DNA from: Nemertoderma westbladi | Lineage: Eukaryota; Xenacoelomorpha; Nemertodermatida; Nemertodermatidae | Direction of reading: 5' to 3' | DNA: 64,000 nucleotides | NCBI GenBank assembly: GCA_032718475.1 | Contig: JAUCBJ010008109.1 | Location: 1-64,000 of the forward strand | Part shown: one piece after another, positions 19,381 through 35,033 of the stretch | How the letters are laid out: each line of letters opens with the position of its first letter | Position numbering within the stretch: the first letter of the stretch is position 1 | Notes under the pieces: model-generated | Databases searched by the model: none | Told to the model about the DNA's origin: nothing | Seen by the model: the letters and a program-made list of their open reading frames with translations, nothing else | Position numbers and translations under genes: made by a program

Positions 19381-22300
19381 TACAATGGATGTTAAACAAA
19401 GGGATAGACTCACAGTTACAATGGATGTTAAACAAAGGGATGGATAGACTCACAGTTACAATGGATGTAAAACAAAGGGATGGATAGACTCATAGTTACA
19501 ATGGATGTAAAACAAAGGGATGGACTCACAGTTACAATAGATTGCATGTAAAACAAAGGGATGGATAGACTCACAGTTACAATGGATGTAAAACAAAGGG
19601 ATGGATAGACTCACAGTTACAATGGATGTTAAACAAAGGGATAGACTCACAGTTACAATGGATGTTAAACAAAGGGATGGATAGACTCACAGTTACAATG
19701 GATGTAAAACAAAGGGATGGACTCACAGTTACAATGGATGTAAAACAAAGGGATGGATAGACTCACAGTTACAATGGATGTTAAACAAAGGGATAGACTC
19801 ACAGTTACAATGGATGTAAAACAAAGGGATGGATAGACTCACAGTTACAATGGATGTTAAACAAAGGGATGAGACTCACAGTTACAATGGATGTTAAACA
19901 AAGGGATGGATAGACTCACAGTTACAATGGATGTAAAACAAAGGGATGGATAGACTCACAGTTACAATGGATGTAAAACAAAGGGATAGACTCACAGTTA
20001 CAATGGATGTTAAACAAAGGGATGGATAGACTCACAGTTACAATGGATGTAAAACAAAGGGATGGATAGACTCATAGTTACAATGGATGTAAAACAAAGG
20101 GATAGACTCACAGTTACAATGGATGTTAAACAAAGGGATAGACTCACAGTTACAATGGATGTAAAACAAAGGGATGGATAGACTCACAGTTACAATGGAT
20201 GTTAAACAAAGGGATAGACTCACAGTTACAATGGATGTTAAACAAAGGGATGGATAGACTCACAGTTACAATGGATGTAAAACAAAGGGATGGATAGACT
20301 CATAGTTACAATGGATGTAAAACAAAGGGATAGACTCACAGTTACAATGGATGTTAAACAAAGGGATGGATAGACTCACAGTTACAATGGATGTAAAACA
20401 AAGGGATGGATAGACTCACAGTTACAATGGATGTAAAACAAAGGGATGGATAGACTCATAGTTACAATGGATGTAAAACAAAGGGATGGATAGACTCACA
20501 GTTACAATGGATGTTAAACAAAGGGATGGACTCACAGTTACAATGGATGTTAAACAAAGGGATAGACTCACAGTTACAATGGATGTTAAACAAAGGGATG
20601 GATAGACTCACAGTTACAATGGATGTAAAACAAAGGGATGGATAGACTCATAGTTACAATGGATGTAAAACAAAGGGATGGACTCACAGTTACAATAGAT
20701 TGCATGTAAAACAAAGGGATGGATAGACTCACAGTTACAATGGATGTAAAACAAAGGGATGGATAGACTCACAGTTACAATGGATGTTAAACAAAGGGAT
20801 AGACTCACAGTTACAATGGATGTTAAACAAAGGGATGGATAGACTCACAGTTACAATGGATGTAAAACAAAGGGATGGACTCACAGTTACAATGGATGTA
20901 AAACAAAGGGATGGATAGACTCACAGTTACAATGGATGTTAAACAAAGGGATAGACTCACAGTTACAATGGATGTAAAACAAAGGGATGGATAGACTCAC
21001 AGTTACAATGGATGTTAAACAAAGGGATAGACTCACAGTTACAATGGATGTTAAACAAAGGGATGGATAGACTCACAGTTACAATGGATGTAAAACAAAG
21101 GGATGGATAGACTCATAGTTACAATGGATGTAAAACAAAGGGATAGACTCACAGTTACAATGGATGTTAAACAAAGGGATGGATAGACTCACAGTTACAA
21201 TGGATGTAAAACAAAGGGATGGATAGACTCATAGTTACAATGGATGTAAAACAAAGGGATAGACTCACAGTTACAATGGATGTTAAACAAAGGGATAGAC
21301 TCACAGTTACAATGGAGTGGATGTTAAACAAAGGGATGGACTCACAGTTACAATGGATGTTAAACAAAGGGATGGACTCATAGTTACAATGGATGTAAAA
21401 CAAAGGGATGGACTCACAGTTACAATGGATGTTAAACAAAGGGATAGACTCACAGTTACAATGGATGTAAAACAAAGGGATGGATAGACTCACAGTTACA
21501 ATGGATGTTAAACAAAGGGATAGACTCACAGTTACAATGGATGTAAAACAAAGGGATGGATAGACTCATAGTTACAATGGATGTAAAACAAAGGGATAGA
21601 CTCACAGTTACAATGGATGTTAAACAAAGGGATAGACTCACAGTTACAATGGAGTGGATGTTAAACAAAGGGATGGACTCACAGTTACAATGGATGTAAA
21701 ACAAAGGGATGGACTCACAGTTACAATGGATTGCATGTAAAACAAAGGGATGGACTCACAGTTACAATGGATGTAAAACAAAGGGATGGACTCACAGTTA
21801 CAATGGAGTGGATGTTAAACAAAGGGATGGACTCACAGTTACAATGGATGTAAAACAAAGGGATGGACTCACAGTTACAATGGAGTGGATGTTAAACAAA
21901 GGGATGGACTCACAGTTACAATGGATGTTAAACAAAGGGATGGACTCACAGTTACAATGGATGTTAAACAAAGGGATGGACTCACAGTTACAATGGATGT
22001 AAAACAAAGGGATGGACTCACAGTTACAATGGAGTGGATGTTAAACAAAGGGATGGACTCACAGTTACAATGGATGTAAAACAAAGGGATGGACTCACAG
22101 TTACAATGGAGTGGATGTTAAACAAAGGGATGGACTCACAGTTACAATGGATGTTAAACAAAGGGATGGACTCACAGTTACAATGGAGTGGATGTTAAAC
22201 AAAGGGATGGACTCACAGTTACAATGGATGTTAAACAAAGGGATGGACTCACAGTTACAATAGATTGCATGTAAAACAAAGGGATGGACTCACAGTTACA

Positions 22301-23089
22301 ATGGAGTGGATGTTAAACAAAGGGATGGACTCACAGTTACAATGGATGTTAAACAAAGGGATGGACTCACAGTTACAATAGATTGCATGTAAAACAAAGG
22401 GATGGACTCACAGTTACAATGGAGTGGATGTTAAACAAAGGGATGGACTCACAGTTACAATGGAGTGGATGTTAAACAAAGGGATGGACTCACAGTTACA
22501 ATGGAGTGGATGTTAAACAAAGGGATGGACTCACAGTTACAATGGATGTTAAACAAAGGGATGGACTCACAGTTACAATAGATTGCATGTAAAACAAAGG
22601 GATGGACTCACAGTTACAATGGAGTGGATGTTAAACAAAGGGATGGACTCACAGTTACAATGGAGTGGATGTTAAACAAAGGGATGGACTCACAGTTACA
22701 ATAGATTGCATGTAAAACAAAGGGATGGATAGACTCACAGTTACAATGGATGTAAAACAAAGGGATGGATAGACTCACAGTTACAATGGATGTTAAACAA
22801 AGGGATAGACTCACAGTTACAATGGATGTTAAACAAAGGGATGGATAGACTCACAGTTACAATGGATGTAAAACAAAGGGATGGATAGACTCATAGTTAC
22901 AATGGATGTAAAACAAAGGGATGGATAGACTCACAGTTACAATGGATGTTAAACAAAGGGATAGACTCACAGTTACAATGGATGTTAAACAAAGGGATGG
23001 ATAGACTCACAGTTACAATGGATGTAAAACAAAGGGATGGATAGACTCATAGTTACAATGGATGTAAAACAAAGGGATAGACTCACAGT

Positions 23090-25260
23090 TACAATGAAGT
23101 GGATGTTAAACAAAGGGATGGACTCACAGTTACAATGAAGTGGATGTTAAACAAAGGGATAGACTCACAGTTACAATGGATGTAAAACAAAGGGATGGAC
23201 TCACAGTTACAATAGATTGCATGTAAAACAAAGGGATGGACTCACAGTTACAATGGATGTAAAACAAAGGGATGGATAGACTCACAGTTACAATGGATGT
23301 AAAACAAAGGGATGGACTCACAGTTACAATAGATTGCATGTAAAACAAAGGGATGGACTCACAGTTACAATGGATGTAAAACAAAGGGATGGATAGACTC
23401 ACAGTTACAATGAAGTGGATGTTAAACAAAGGGATAGACTCACAGTTACAATGGATGTAAAACAAAGGGATGGACTCACAGTTACAATAGATTGCATGTA
23501 AAACAAAGGGATGGACTCACAGTTACAATGGATGTAAAACAAAGGGATGGATAGACTCACAGTTACAATGGATGTAAAACAAAGGGATGGACTCACAGTT
23601 ACAATAGATTGCATGTAAAACAAAGGGATGGACTCACAGTTACAATGGATGTAAAACAAAGGGATGGATAGACTCACAGTTACAATGGATGTAAAACAAA
23701 GGGATGGATAGACTCACAGTTACAATGGATGTTAAACAAAGGGATGGACTCACAGTTACAATGGATGTTAAACAAAGGGATGGACTCACAGTTACAATGG
23801 ATGTTAAACAAAGGGATGGACTCACAGTTACAATGGATGTTAAACAAAGGGATGGACTCACAGTTACAATGGATGTTAAACAAAGGGATGGACTCACAGT
23901 TACAATGGATGTTAAACAAAGGGATGGACTCACAGTTACAATGGATGTTAAACAAAGGGATGGACTCACAGTTACAATGGATGTTAAACAAAGGGATGGA
24001 CTCACAGTTACAATGGATGTTAAACAAAGGGATGGACTCACAGTTACAATGGATGTTAAACAAAGGGATGGACTCACAGTTACAATGGATGTTAAACAAA
24101 GGGATGGACTCACAGTTACAATAGATTGCATGTAAAACAAAGGGATGGATAGACTCACAGTTACAATGGATGTTAAACAAAGGGATAGACTCACAGTTAC
24201 AATGGATGTAAAACAAAGGGATGGATAGACTCACAGTTACAATGGATGTTAAACAAAGGGATAGACTCACAGTTACAATGGATGTAAAACAAAGGGATGG
24301 ATAGACTCACAGTTACAATGGATGTTAAACAAAGGGATGGACTCACAGTTACAATGGATGTTAAACAAAGGGATGGACTCACAGTTACAATGGATGTTAA
24401 ACAAAGGGATGGACTCACAGTTACAATGGATGTTAAACAAAGGGATGGACTCACAGTTACAATGGATGTTAAACAAAGGGATGGACTCACAGTTACAATA
24501 GATTGCATGTAAAACAAAGGGATGGATAGACTCACAGTTACAATGGATGTAAAACAAAGGGATGGATAGACTCACAGTTACAATGGATGTTAAACAAAGG
24601 GATAGACTCACAGTTACAATGGATGTTAAACAAAGGGATGGATAGACTCACAGTTACAATGGATGTAAAACAAAGGGATGGATAGACTCATAGTTACAAT
24701 GGATGTAAAACAAAGGGATGGATAGACTCACAGTTACAATGGATGTTAAACAAAGGGATAGACTCACAGTTACAATGGATGTTAAACAAAGGGATGGATA
24801 GACTCACAGTTACAATGGATGTAAAACAAAGGGATGGATAGACTCATAGTTACAATGGATGTAAAACAAAGGGATAGACTCACAGTTACAATGAAGTGGA
24901 TGTTAAACAAAGGGATGGACTCACAGTTACAATGAAGTGGATGTTAAACAAAGGGATGGACTCACAGTTACAATAGATTGCATGTAAAACAAAGGGATGG
25001 ACTCACAGTTACAATGGATGTAAAACAAAGGGATGGATAGACTCACAGTTACAATGGATGTAAAACAAAGGGATGGATAGACTCACAGTTACAATGGATG
25101 TTAAACAAAGGGATGGACTCACAGTTACAATGGATGTTAAACAAAGGGATGGATAGACTCACAGTTACAATGGATGTAAAACAAAGGGATGGATAGACTC
25201 ATAGTTACAATGGATGTAAAACAAAGGGATAGACTCACAGTTACAATGAAGTGGATGTTA
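23090..25260. repeat. Satellite subdomain with AATGAAGTGG variant
   Basis: The variant AATGAAGTGG (A for the usual G in the AGTGG insertion) appears only in this 2.2-kb interval, at about 23094, 23133, 23409, 24891, 24932 and 25246. That shows local copying of one mutated unit. Confidence 0.7.
23722..24125. repeat. Run of near-identical 36-bp units
   Basis: Eleven consecutive units of the GTTAAAC/GGATGG type with no length variant and no visible substitution. A second shorter run of the same type, bounded by the same flanking units, is at 24319-24500. Confidence 0.85.
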
Positions 25261-25377
25261 AACAAAGGGATGGACTCACAGTTACAATAGATTGCATGTA
25301 AAACAAAGGGATGGATAGACTCACAGTTACAATGGATGTTAAACAAAGGGATGGATAGACTCACAGTTACAATGGAT

Positions 25378-26165
25378 GTAAAACAAAGGGATGGATAGAC
25401 TCACAGTTACAATGGATGTAAAACAAAGGGATGGATAGACTCACAGTTACAATGGATGTTAAACAAAGGGATGGACTCACAGTTACAATGGATGTTAAAC
25501 AAAGGGATGGATAGACTCACAGTTACAATGGATGTAAAACAAAGGGATGGATAGACTCACAGTTACAATGGATGTTAAACAAAGGGATAGACTCACAGTT
25601 ACAATGGATGTTAAACAAAGGGATGGATAGACTCACAGTTACAATGGATGTTAAACAAAGGGATGGACTCACAGTTACAATGGATGTTAAACAAAGGGAT
25701 GGATAGACTCACAGTTACAATGGATGTTAAACAAAGGGATAGACTCACAGTTACAATGGATGTTAAACAAAGGGATGGATAGACTCACAGTTACAATGGA
25801 TGTTAAACAAAGGGATGGACTCACAGTTACAATGGATGTTAAACAAAGGGATGGACTCACAGTTACAATGGATGTTAAACAAAGGGATGGATAGACTCAC
25901 AGTTACAATGGATGTTAAACAAAGGGATGGACTCACAGTTACAATGGATGTTAAACAAAGGGATGGATAGACTCACAGTTACAATGGATGTAAAACAAAG
26001 GGATGGATAGACTCACAGTTACAATGGATGTTAAACAAAGGGATAGACTCACAGTTACAATGGATGTTAAACAAAGGGATGGATAGACTCACAGTTACAA
26101 TGGATGTTAAACAAAGGGATGGACTCACAGTTACAATGGATGTTAAACAAAGGGATGGATAGACT
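25378..26165. repeat. Satellite block B, copied at 29888-30675
   Basis: About 788 bp read identically to 29888-30675 at a constant offset of 4,510 bp, including the irregular order of 36- and 40-bp units. This can only reflect block duplication or conversion. Confidence 0.88.
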
Positions 26166-26699
26166 CACAGTTACAATGGATGTAAAACAAAGGGATGGAC
26201 TCACAGTTACAATGGATGTAAAACAAAGGGATGGATAGACTCACAGTTACAATGGATGTTAAACAAAGGGATAGACTCACAGTTACAATGGATGTAAAAC
26301 AAAGGGATGGATAGACTCACAGTTACAATGGATGTTAAACAAAGGGATAGACTCACAGTTACAATGGATGTTAAACAAAGGGATGGATAGACTCACAGTT
26401 ACAATGGATGTAAAACAAAGGGATGGATAGACTCATAGTTACAATGGATGTAAAACAAAGGGATGGACTCACAGTTACAATGGATGTAAAACAAAGGGAT
26501 GGACTCACAGTTACAATGGATGTAAAACAAAGGGATGGACTCACAGTTACAATGGATGTTAAACAAAGGGATGGACTCACAGTTACAATGGATGTAAAAC
26601 AAAGGGATGGACTCACAGTTATAATGGATGTTAAACAAAGGGATAGACTCACAGTTACAATGGATGTTAAACAAAGGGATAGACTCACAGTTACAATGG

Positions 26700-29190
26700 A
26701 TGTTAAACAAAGGGATAGACTCACAGTTACAATGGAGTGGATGTTAAACAAAGGGATGGATAGACTCACAGTTACAATGGAGTGGATGTTAAACAAAGGG
26801 ATGGACTCACAGTTACAATGGATGTTAAACAAAGGGATGGATAGACTCACAGTTACAATGGAGTGGATGTTAAACAAAGGGATGGACTCACAGTTACAAT
26901 GGATGTAAAACAAAGGGATAGACTCACAGTTACAATGGAGTGGATGTTAAACAAAGGGATGGACTCACAGTTACAATGGATGTAAAACAAAGGGATAGAC
27001 TCACAGTTACAATGGAGTGGATGTTAAACAAAGGGATGGACTCACAGTTACAATGGATGTAAAACAAAGGGATGGACTCACAGTTACAGTGGATGTTAAA
27101 CAAAGGGATGGACTCACAGTTACAATGGATGTTAAACAAAGGGATGGACTCACAGTTACAATGGATGTAAAACAAAGGGATAGACTCACAGTTACAATGG
27201 AGTGGATGTTAAACAAAGGGATGGACTCACAGTTACAATGGATGTAAAACAAAGGGATGGACTCACAGTTACAGTGGATGTTAAACAAAGGGATGGACTC
27301 ACAGTTACAATGGATGTAAAACAAAGGGATGGACTCACAGTTACAATGGATGTAAAACAAAGGGATGGACTCACAGTTACAATGGATGTAAAACAAAGGG
27401 ATGGACTCACAGTTACAATGGATGTAAAACAAAGGGATGGACTCACAGTTACAATGGATGTAAAACAAAGGGATAGACTCACAGTTACAATGGAGTGGAT
27501 GTTAAACAAAGGGATGGACTCACAGTTACAATGGATGTTAAACAAAGGGATGGATAGACTCACAGTTACAATGGATGTAAAACAAAGGGATAGACTCACA
27601 GTTACAATGGAGTGGATGTTAAACAAAGGGATGGACTCACAGTTACAATGGATGTTAAACAAAGGGATGGATAGACTCACAGTTACAATGGATGTAAAAC
27701 AAAGGGATAGACTCACAGTTACAATGGAGTGGATGTTAAACAAAGGGATGGACTCACAGTTACAATGGATGTAAAACAAAGGGATAGACTCACAGTTACA
27801 ATGGAGTGGATGTTAAACAAAGGGATGGACTCACAGTTACAATGGATGTAAAACAAAGGGATGGACTCACAGTTACAATGGATGTTAAACAAAGGGATGG
27901 ACTCACAGTTACAGTGGATGTTAAACAAAGGGATGGACTCACAGTTACAATGGATGTAAAACAAAGGGATGGACTCACAGTTACAATGGATGTAAAACAA
28001 AGGGATGGACTCACAGTTACAATGGATGTAAAACAAAGGGATGGACTCACAGTTACAATGGATGTAAAACAAAGGGATGGACTCACAGTTACAATGGATG
28101 TAAAACAAAGGGATGGACTCACAGTTACAATGGATGTTAAACAAAGGGATAGACTCACAGTTACAATGGATGTTAAACAAAGGGATGGATAGACTCACAG
28201 TTACAATGGAGTGGATGTTAAACAAAGGGATGGACTCACAGTTACAATGGATGTAAAACAAAGGGATGGACTCACAGTTACAGTGGATGTTAAACAAAGG
28301 GATGGACTCACAGTTACAATGGATGTAAAACAAAGGGATGGACTCACAGTTACAATGGATGTAAAACAAAGGGATGGACTCACAGTTACAATGGATGTAA
28401 AACAAAGGGATGGACTCACAGTTACAATGGATGTAAAACAAAGGGATGGACTCACAGTTACAATGGATGTAAAACAAAGGGATGGACTCACAGTTACAAT
28501 GGATGTTAAACAAAGGGATAGACTCACAGTTACAATGGATGTTAAACAAAGGGATGGATAGACTCACAGTTACAATGGATGTAAAACAAAGGGATGGATA
28601 GACTCATAGTTACAATGGATGTAAAACAAAGGGATGGACTCACAGTTACAATGGATGTAAAACAAAGGGATAGACTCACAGTTACAATGGAGTGGATGTT
28701 AAACAAAGGGATGGACTCACAGTTACAATGGATGTAAAACAAAGGGATGGACTCACAGTTACAGTGGATGTTAAACAAAGGGATGGACTCACAGTTACAA
28801 TGGATGTAAAACAAAGGGATGGACTCACAGTTACAATGGATGTAAAACAAAGGGATGGACTCACAGTTACAATGGATGTAAAACAAAGGGATAGACTCAC
28901 AGTTACAATGGAGTGGATGTTAAACAAAGGGATGGACTCACAGTTACAATGGATGTAAAACAAAGGGATGGACTCACAGTTACAGTGGATGTTAAACAAA
29001 GGGATGGACTCACAGTTACAATGGATGTAAAACAAAGGGATGGACTCACAGTTACAATGGATGTAAAACAAAGGGATGGACTCACAGTTACAATGGATGT
29101 AAAACAAAGGGATAGACTCACAGTTACAATGGAGTGGATGTTAAACAAAGGGATGGACTCACAGTTACAATGGAGTGGATGTTAAACAAA
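26700..29190. repeat. Satellite subdomain with 185/221-bp higher-order units
   Basis: Each module begins with an AGTGG unit, followed by 36-bp units including one with TTACAGTGG in place of TTACAATGG (about 27087, 27272, 27912, 28280, 28765, 28984). Spacing is 185 bp (27017/27202) or 221 bp (28692/28913), which is 41 plus four or five 36-bp units. Confidence 0.78.
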
Positions 29191-29887
29191 TGGATGGACT
29201 CACAGTTACAATGGATGTAAAACAAAGGGATGGATAGACTCACAGTTACAATGGATGTAAAACAAAGGGATGGATAGACTCACAGTTACAATGGATGTTA
29301 AACAAAGGGATGGACTCACAGTTACAATAGATTGCATGTAAAACAAAGGGATGGATAGACTCACAGTTACAATGGATGTAAAACAAAGGGATGGATAGAC
29401 TCACAGTTACAATGGATGTTAAACAAAGGGATAGACTCACAGTTACAATGGATGTTAAACAAAGGGATGGATAGACTCACAGTTACAATGGATGTAAAAC
29501 AAAGGGATGGATAGACTCATAGTTACAATGGATGTAAAACAAAGGGATGGATAGACTCACAGTTACAATGGATGTTAAACAAAGGGATAGACTCACAGTT
29601 ACAATGGATGTTAAACAAAGGGATGGATAGACTCACAGTTACAATGGATGTAAAACAAAGGGATGGATAGACTCATAGTTACAATGGATGTAAAACAAAG
29701 GGATAGACTCACAGTTACAATGGAGTGGATGTTAAACAAAGGGATGGACTCACAGTTACAATAGATTGCATGTAAAACAAAGGGATGGACTCACAGTTAC
29801 AATGGATGTAAAACAAAGGGATGGATAGACTCACAGTTACAATGAATGTTAAACAAAGGGATGGATAGACTCACAGTTACAATGGAT

Positions 29888-30675
29888 GTAAAACAAAGGG
29901 ATGGATAGACTCACAGTTACAATGGATGTAAAACAAAGGGATGGATAGACTCACAGTTACAATGGATGTTAAACAAAGGGATGGACTCACAGTTACAATG
30001 GATGTTAAACAAAGGGATGGATAGACTCACAGTTACAATGGATGTAAAACAAAGGGATGGATAGACTCACAGTTACAATGGATGTTAAACAAAGGGATAG
30101 ACTCACAGTTACAATGGATGTTAAACAAAGGGATGGATAGACTCACAGTTACAATGGATGTTAAACAAAGGGATGGACTCACAGTTACAATGGATGTTAA
30201 ACAAAGGGATGGATAGACTCACAGTTACAATGGATGTTAAACAAAGGGATAGACTCACAGTTACAATGGATGTTAAACAAAGGGATGGATAGACTCACAG
30301 TTACAATGGATGTTAAACAAAGGGATGGACTCACAGTTACAATGGATGTTAAACAAAGGGATGGACTCACAGTTACAATGGATGTTAAACAAAGGGATGG
30401 ATAGACTCACAGTTACAATGGATGTTAAACAAAGGGATGGACTCACAGTTACAATGGATGTTAAACAAAGGGATGGATAGACTCACAGTTACAATGGATG
30501 TAAAACAAAGGGATGGATAGACTCACAGTTACAATGGATGTTAAACAAAGGGATAGACTCACAGTTACAATGGATGTTAAACAAAGGGATGGATAGACTC
30601 ACAGTTACAATGGATGTTAAACAAAGGGATGGACTCACAGTTACAATGGATGTTAAACAAAGGGATGGATAGACT
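29888..30675. repeat. Satellite block B, second copy
   Basis: Matches 25378-26165 unit for unit at an offset of 4,510 bp. The match breaks at 30671-30710, where this copy has GTTAAAC and GGGATAG instead of GTAAAAC and GGGATGG. Confidence 0.88.
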
Positions 30676-33600
30676 CACAGTTACAATGGATGTTAAACAA
30701 AGGGATAGACTCACAGTTACAATGGATGTTAAACAAAGGGATGGATAGACTCACAGTTACAATGGATGTTAAACAAAGGGATGGACTCACAGTTACAATG
30801 GATGTTAAACAAAGGGATGGACTCACAGTTACAATGGATGTTAAACAAAGGGATGGATAGACTCACAGTTACAATGGATGTTAAACAAAGGGATAGACTC
30901 ACAGTTACAATGGATGTTAAACAAAGGGATGGATAGACTCACAGTTACAATGGATGTTAAACAAAGGGATGGACTCACAGTTACAATGGATGTTAAACAA
31001 AGGGATGGATAGACTCACAGTTACAATGGATGTAAAACAAAGGGATGGATAGACTCATAGTTACAATGGATGTAAAACAAAGGGATGGATAGACTCACAG
31101 TTACAATGGATGTTAAACAAAGGGATAGACTCACAGTTACAATGGATGTTAAACAAAGGGATGGATAGACTCACAGTTACAATGGATGTAAAACAAAGGG
31201 ATGGATAGACTCATAGTTACAATGGATGTAAAACAAAGGGATAGACTCACAGTTACAATGGATTGCATGTAAAACAAAGGGATAGACTCACAGTTACAAT
31301 GGATGTAAAACAAAGGGATGGACTCACAGTTACAATGGAGTGGATGTTAAACAAAGGGATGGACTCACAGTTACAATAGATTGCATGTAAAACAAAGGGA
31401 TGGATAGACTCACAGTTACAATGGATGTAAAACAAAGGGATGGATAGACTCACAGTTACAATGGATGTTAAACAAAGGGATAGACTCACAGTTACAATGG
31501 ATGTAAAACAAAGGGATGGATAGACTCACAGTTACAATGGATGTTAAACAAAGGGATAGACTCACAGTTACAATGGATGTAAAACAAAGGGATGGATAGA
31601 CTCACAGTTACAATGGATGTTAAACAAAGGGATAGACTCACAGTTACAATGGATGTAAAACAAAGGGATAGACTCACAGTTACAATGGAGTGGATGTTAA
31701 ACAAAGGGATGGACTCACAGTTACAATAGATTGCATGTAAAACAAAGGGATGGATAGACTCACAGTTACAATGGATGTAAAACAAAGGGATAGACTCACA
31801 GTTACAATGGATGTTAAACAAAGGGATGGATAGACTCACAGTTACAATGGATGTTAAACAAAGGGATGGATAGACTCACAGTTACAATGGATGTTAAACA
31901 AAGGGATAGACTCACAGTTACAATGGATGTTAAACAAAGGGATGGATAGACTCACAGTTACAATGGATGTTAAACAAAGGGATAGACTCACAGTTACAAT
32001 GGATGTTAAACAAAGGGATGGATAGACTCACAGTTACAATGGATGTAAAACAAAGGGATGGATAGACTCATAGTTACAATGGATGTAAAACAAAGGGATG
32101 GATAGACTCACAGTTACAATGGATGTTAAACAAAGGGATGGACTCACAGTTACAATGGATGTTAAACAAAGGGATGGACTCACAGTTACAATGGATGTTA
32201 AACAAAGGGATGGACTCACAGTTACAATAGATTGCATGTAAAACAAAGGGATGGATAGACTCATAGTTACAATGGATGTTAAACAAAGGGATAGACTCAC
32301 AGTTACAATGGATGTAAAACAAAGGGATGGACTCATAGTTACAATGGATGTAAAACAAAGGGATGGACTCATAGTTACAATGGATGTAAAACAAAGGGAT
32401 GGACTCACAGTTACAATGGATGTTAAACAAAGGGATGGACTCACAGTTACAATGGATGTTAAACAAAGGGATGGATAGACTCACAGTTACAATGGATGTT
32501 AAACAAAGGGATGGACTCACAGTTACAATGGATGTTAAACAAAGGGATGGATAGACTCACAGTTACAATGGATGTAAAACAAAGGGATGGACTCACAGTT
32601 ACAATGGATGTTAAACAAAGGGATGGACTCACAGTTACAATGGATGTTAAACAAAGGGATGGATAGACTCACAGTTACAATGGATGTTAAACAAAGGGAT
32701 GGATAGACTCACAGTTACAATGGATGTAAAACAAAGGGATGGACTCATAGTTACAATGGATGTAAAACAAAGGGATGGACTCACAGTTACAATGGATGTT
32801 AAACAAAGGGATGGACTCACAGTTACAATGGATGTTAAACAAAGGGATGGATAGACTCACAGTTACAATGGATGTTAAACAAAGGGATAGACTCACAGTT
32901 ACAATGGATGTTAAACAAAGGGATGGATAGACTCACAGTTACAATGGATGTAAAACAAAGGGATGGATAGACTCATAGTTACAATGGATGTAAAACAAAG
33001 GGATGGACTCACAGTTACAATAGATTGCATGTAAAACAAAGGGATAGACTCACAGTTACAATGGATGTTAAACAAAGGGATGGATAGACTCACAGTTACA
33101 ATGGATGTTAAACAAAGGGATGGATAGACTCACAGTTACAATGGATGTTAAACAAAGGGATGGACTCACAGTTACAATGGATGTAAAACAAAGGGATGGA
33201 CTCACAGTTACAATGGATGTAAAACAAAGGGATGGATAGACTCACAGTTACAATGGATGTTAAACAAAGGGATGGATAGACTCACAGTTACAATGGATGT
33301 AAAACAAAGGGATGGACTCATAGTTACAATGGATGTAAAACAAAGGGATGGACTCACAGTTACAATGGATGTTAAACAAAGGGATGGACTCACAGTTACA
33401 ATGGATGTTAAACAAAGGGATGGATAGACTCACAGTTACAATGGATGTTAAACAAAGGGATAGACTCACAGTTACAATGGATGTTAAACAAAGGGATGGA
33501 TAGACTCACAGTTACAATGGATGTAAAACAAAGGGATGGATAGACTCATAGTTACAATGGATGTAAAACAAAGGGATGGACTCACAGTTACAATAGATTG

Positions 33601-35033
33601 CATGTAAAACAAAGGGATGGATAGACTCACAGTTACAATGGATGTAAAACAAAGGGATGGATAGACTCACAGTTACAATGGATGTTAAACAAAGGGATGG
33701 ACTCACAGTTACAATGGATGTAAAACAAAGGGATGGATAGACTCACAGTTACAATGGATGTTAAACAAAGGGATGGACTCACAGTTACAATGGATGTAAA
33801 ACAAAGGGATGGATAGACTCACAGTTACAATGGATGTAAAACAAAGGGATAGACTCACAGTTACAATGGATGTTAAACAAAGGGATGGATAGACTCACAG
33901 TTACAATGGATGTTAAACAAAGGGATGGACTCACAGTTACAATGGAGTGGATGTTAAACAAAGGGATGGACTCACAGTTATAATGGATGTTAAACAAAGG
34001 GATAGACTCACAGTTACAATGGATGTAAAACAAAGGGATGGATAGACTCACAGTTACAATGGATGTTAAACAAAGGGATGGACTCACAGTTACAATGGAT
34101 GTTAAACAAAGGGATGGACTCACAGTTACAATGGAGTGGATGTTAAACAAAGGGATGGACTCACAGTTACAATGGATGTTAAACAAAGGGATGGACTCAC
34201 AGTTATAATGGATGTTAAACAAAGGGATAGACTCACAGTTACAATGGATGTAAAACAAAGGGATGGATAGACTCACAGTTACAATGGATGTTAAACAAAG
34301 GGATGGATAGACTCATAGTTACAATGGATGTAAAACAAAGGGATGGACTCACAGTTACAATGGATGTTAAACAAAGGGATGGACTCACAGTTACAATGGA
34401 TGTTAAACAAAGGGATGGATAGACTCACAGTTACAATGGATGTAAAACAAAGGGATGGACTCATAGTTACAATGGATGTTAAACAAAGGGATGGATAGAC
34501 TCACAGTTACAATGGATGTAAAACAAAGGGATGGACTCATAGTTACAATGGATGTAAAACAAAGGGATGGACTCACAGTTACAATGGAGTGGATGTTAAA
34601 CAAAGGGATGGACTCACAGTTACAATGGATGTTAAACAAAGGGATAGACTCACAGTTACAATGGATGTAAAACAAAGGGATGGACTCACAGTTACAATGG
34701 ATGTTAAACAAAGGGATGGACTCACAGTTACAATGGATGTTAAACAAAGGGATGGACTCACAGTTACAATGGAGTGGATGTAAAACAAAGGGATGGACTC
34801 ACAGTTACAATGGATGTTAAACAAAGGGATGGACTCACAGTTACAATGGATGTTAAACAAAGGGATGGACTCACAGTTACAATGGATGTAAAACAAAGGG
34901 ATGGACTCACAGTTACAATGGATGTTAAACAAAGGGATGGACTCACAGTTACAATGGATGTAAAACAAAGGGATGGACTCACAGTTATAATGGATGTTAA
35001 ACAAAGGGATAGACTCACAGTTACAATGGATGT

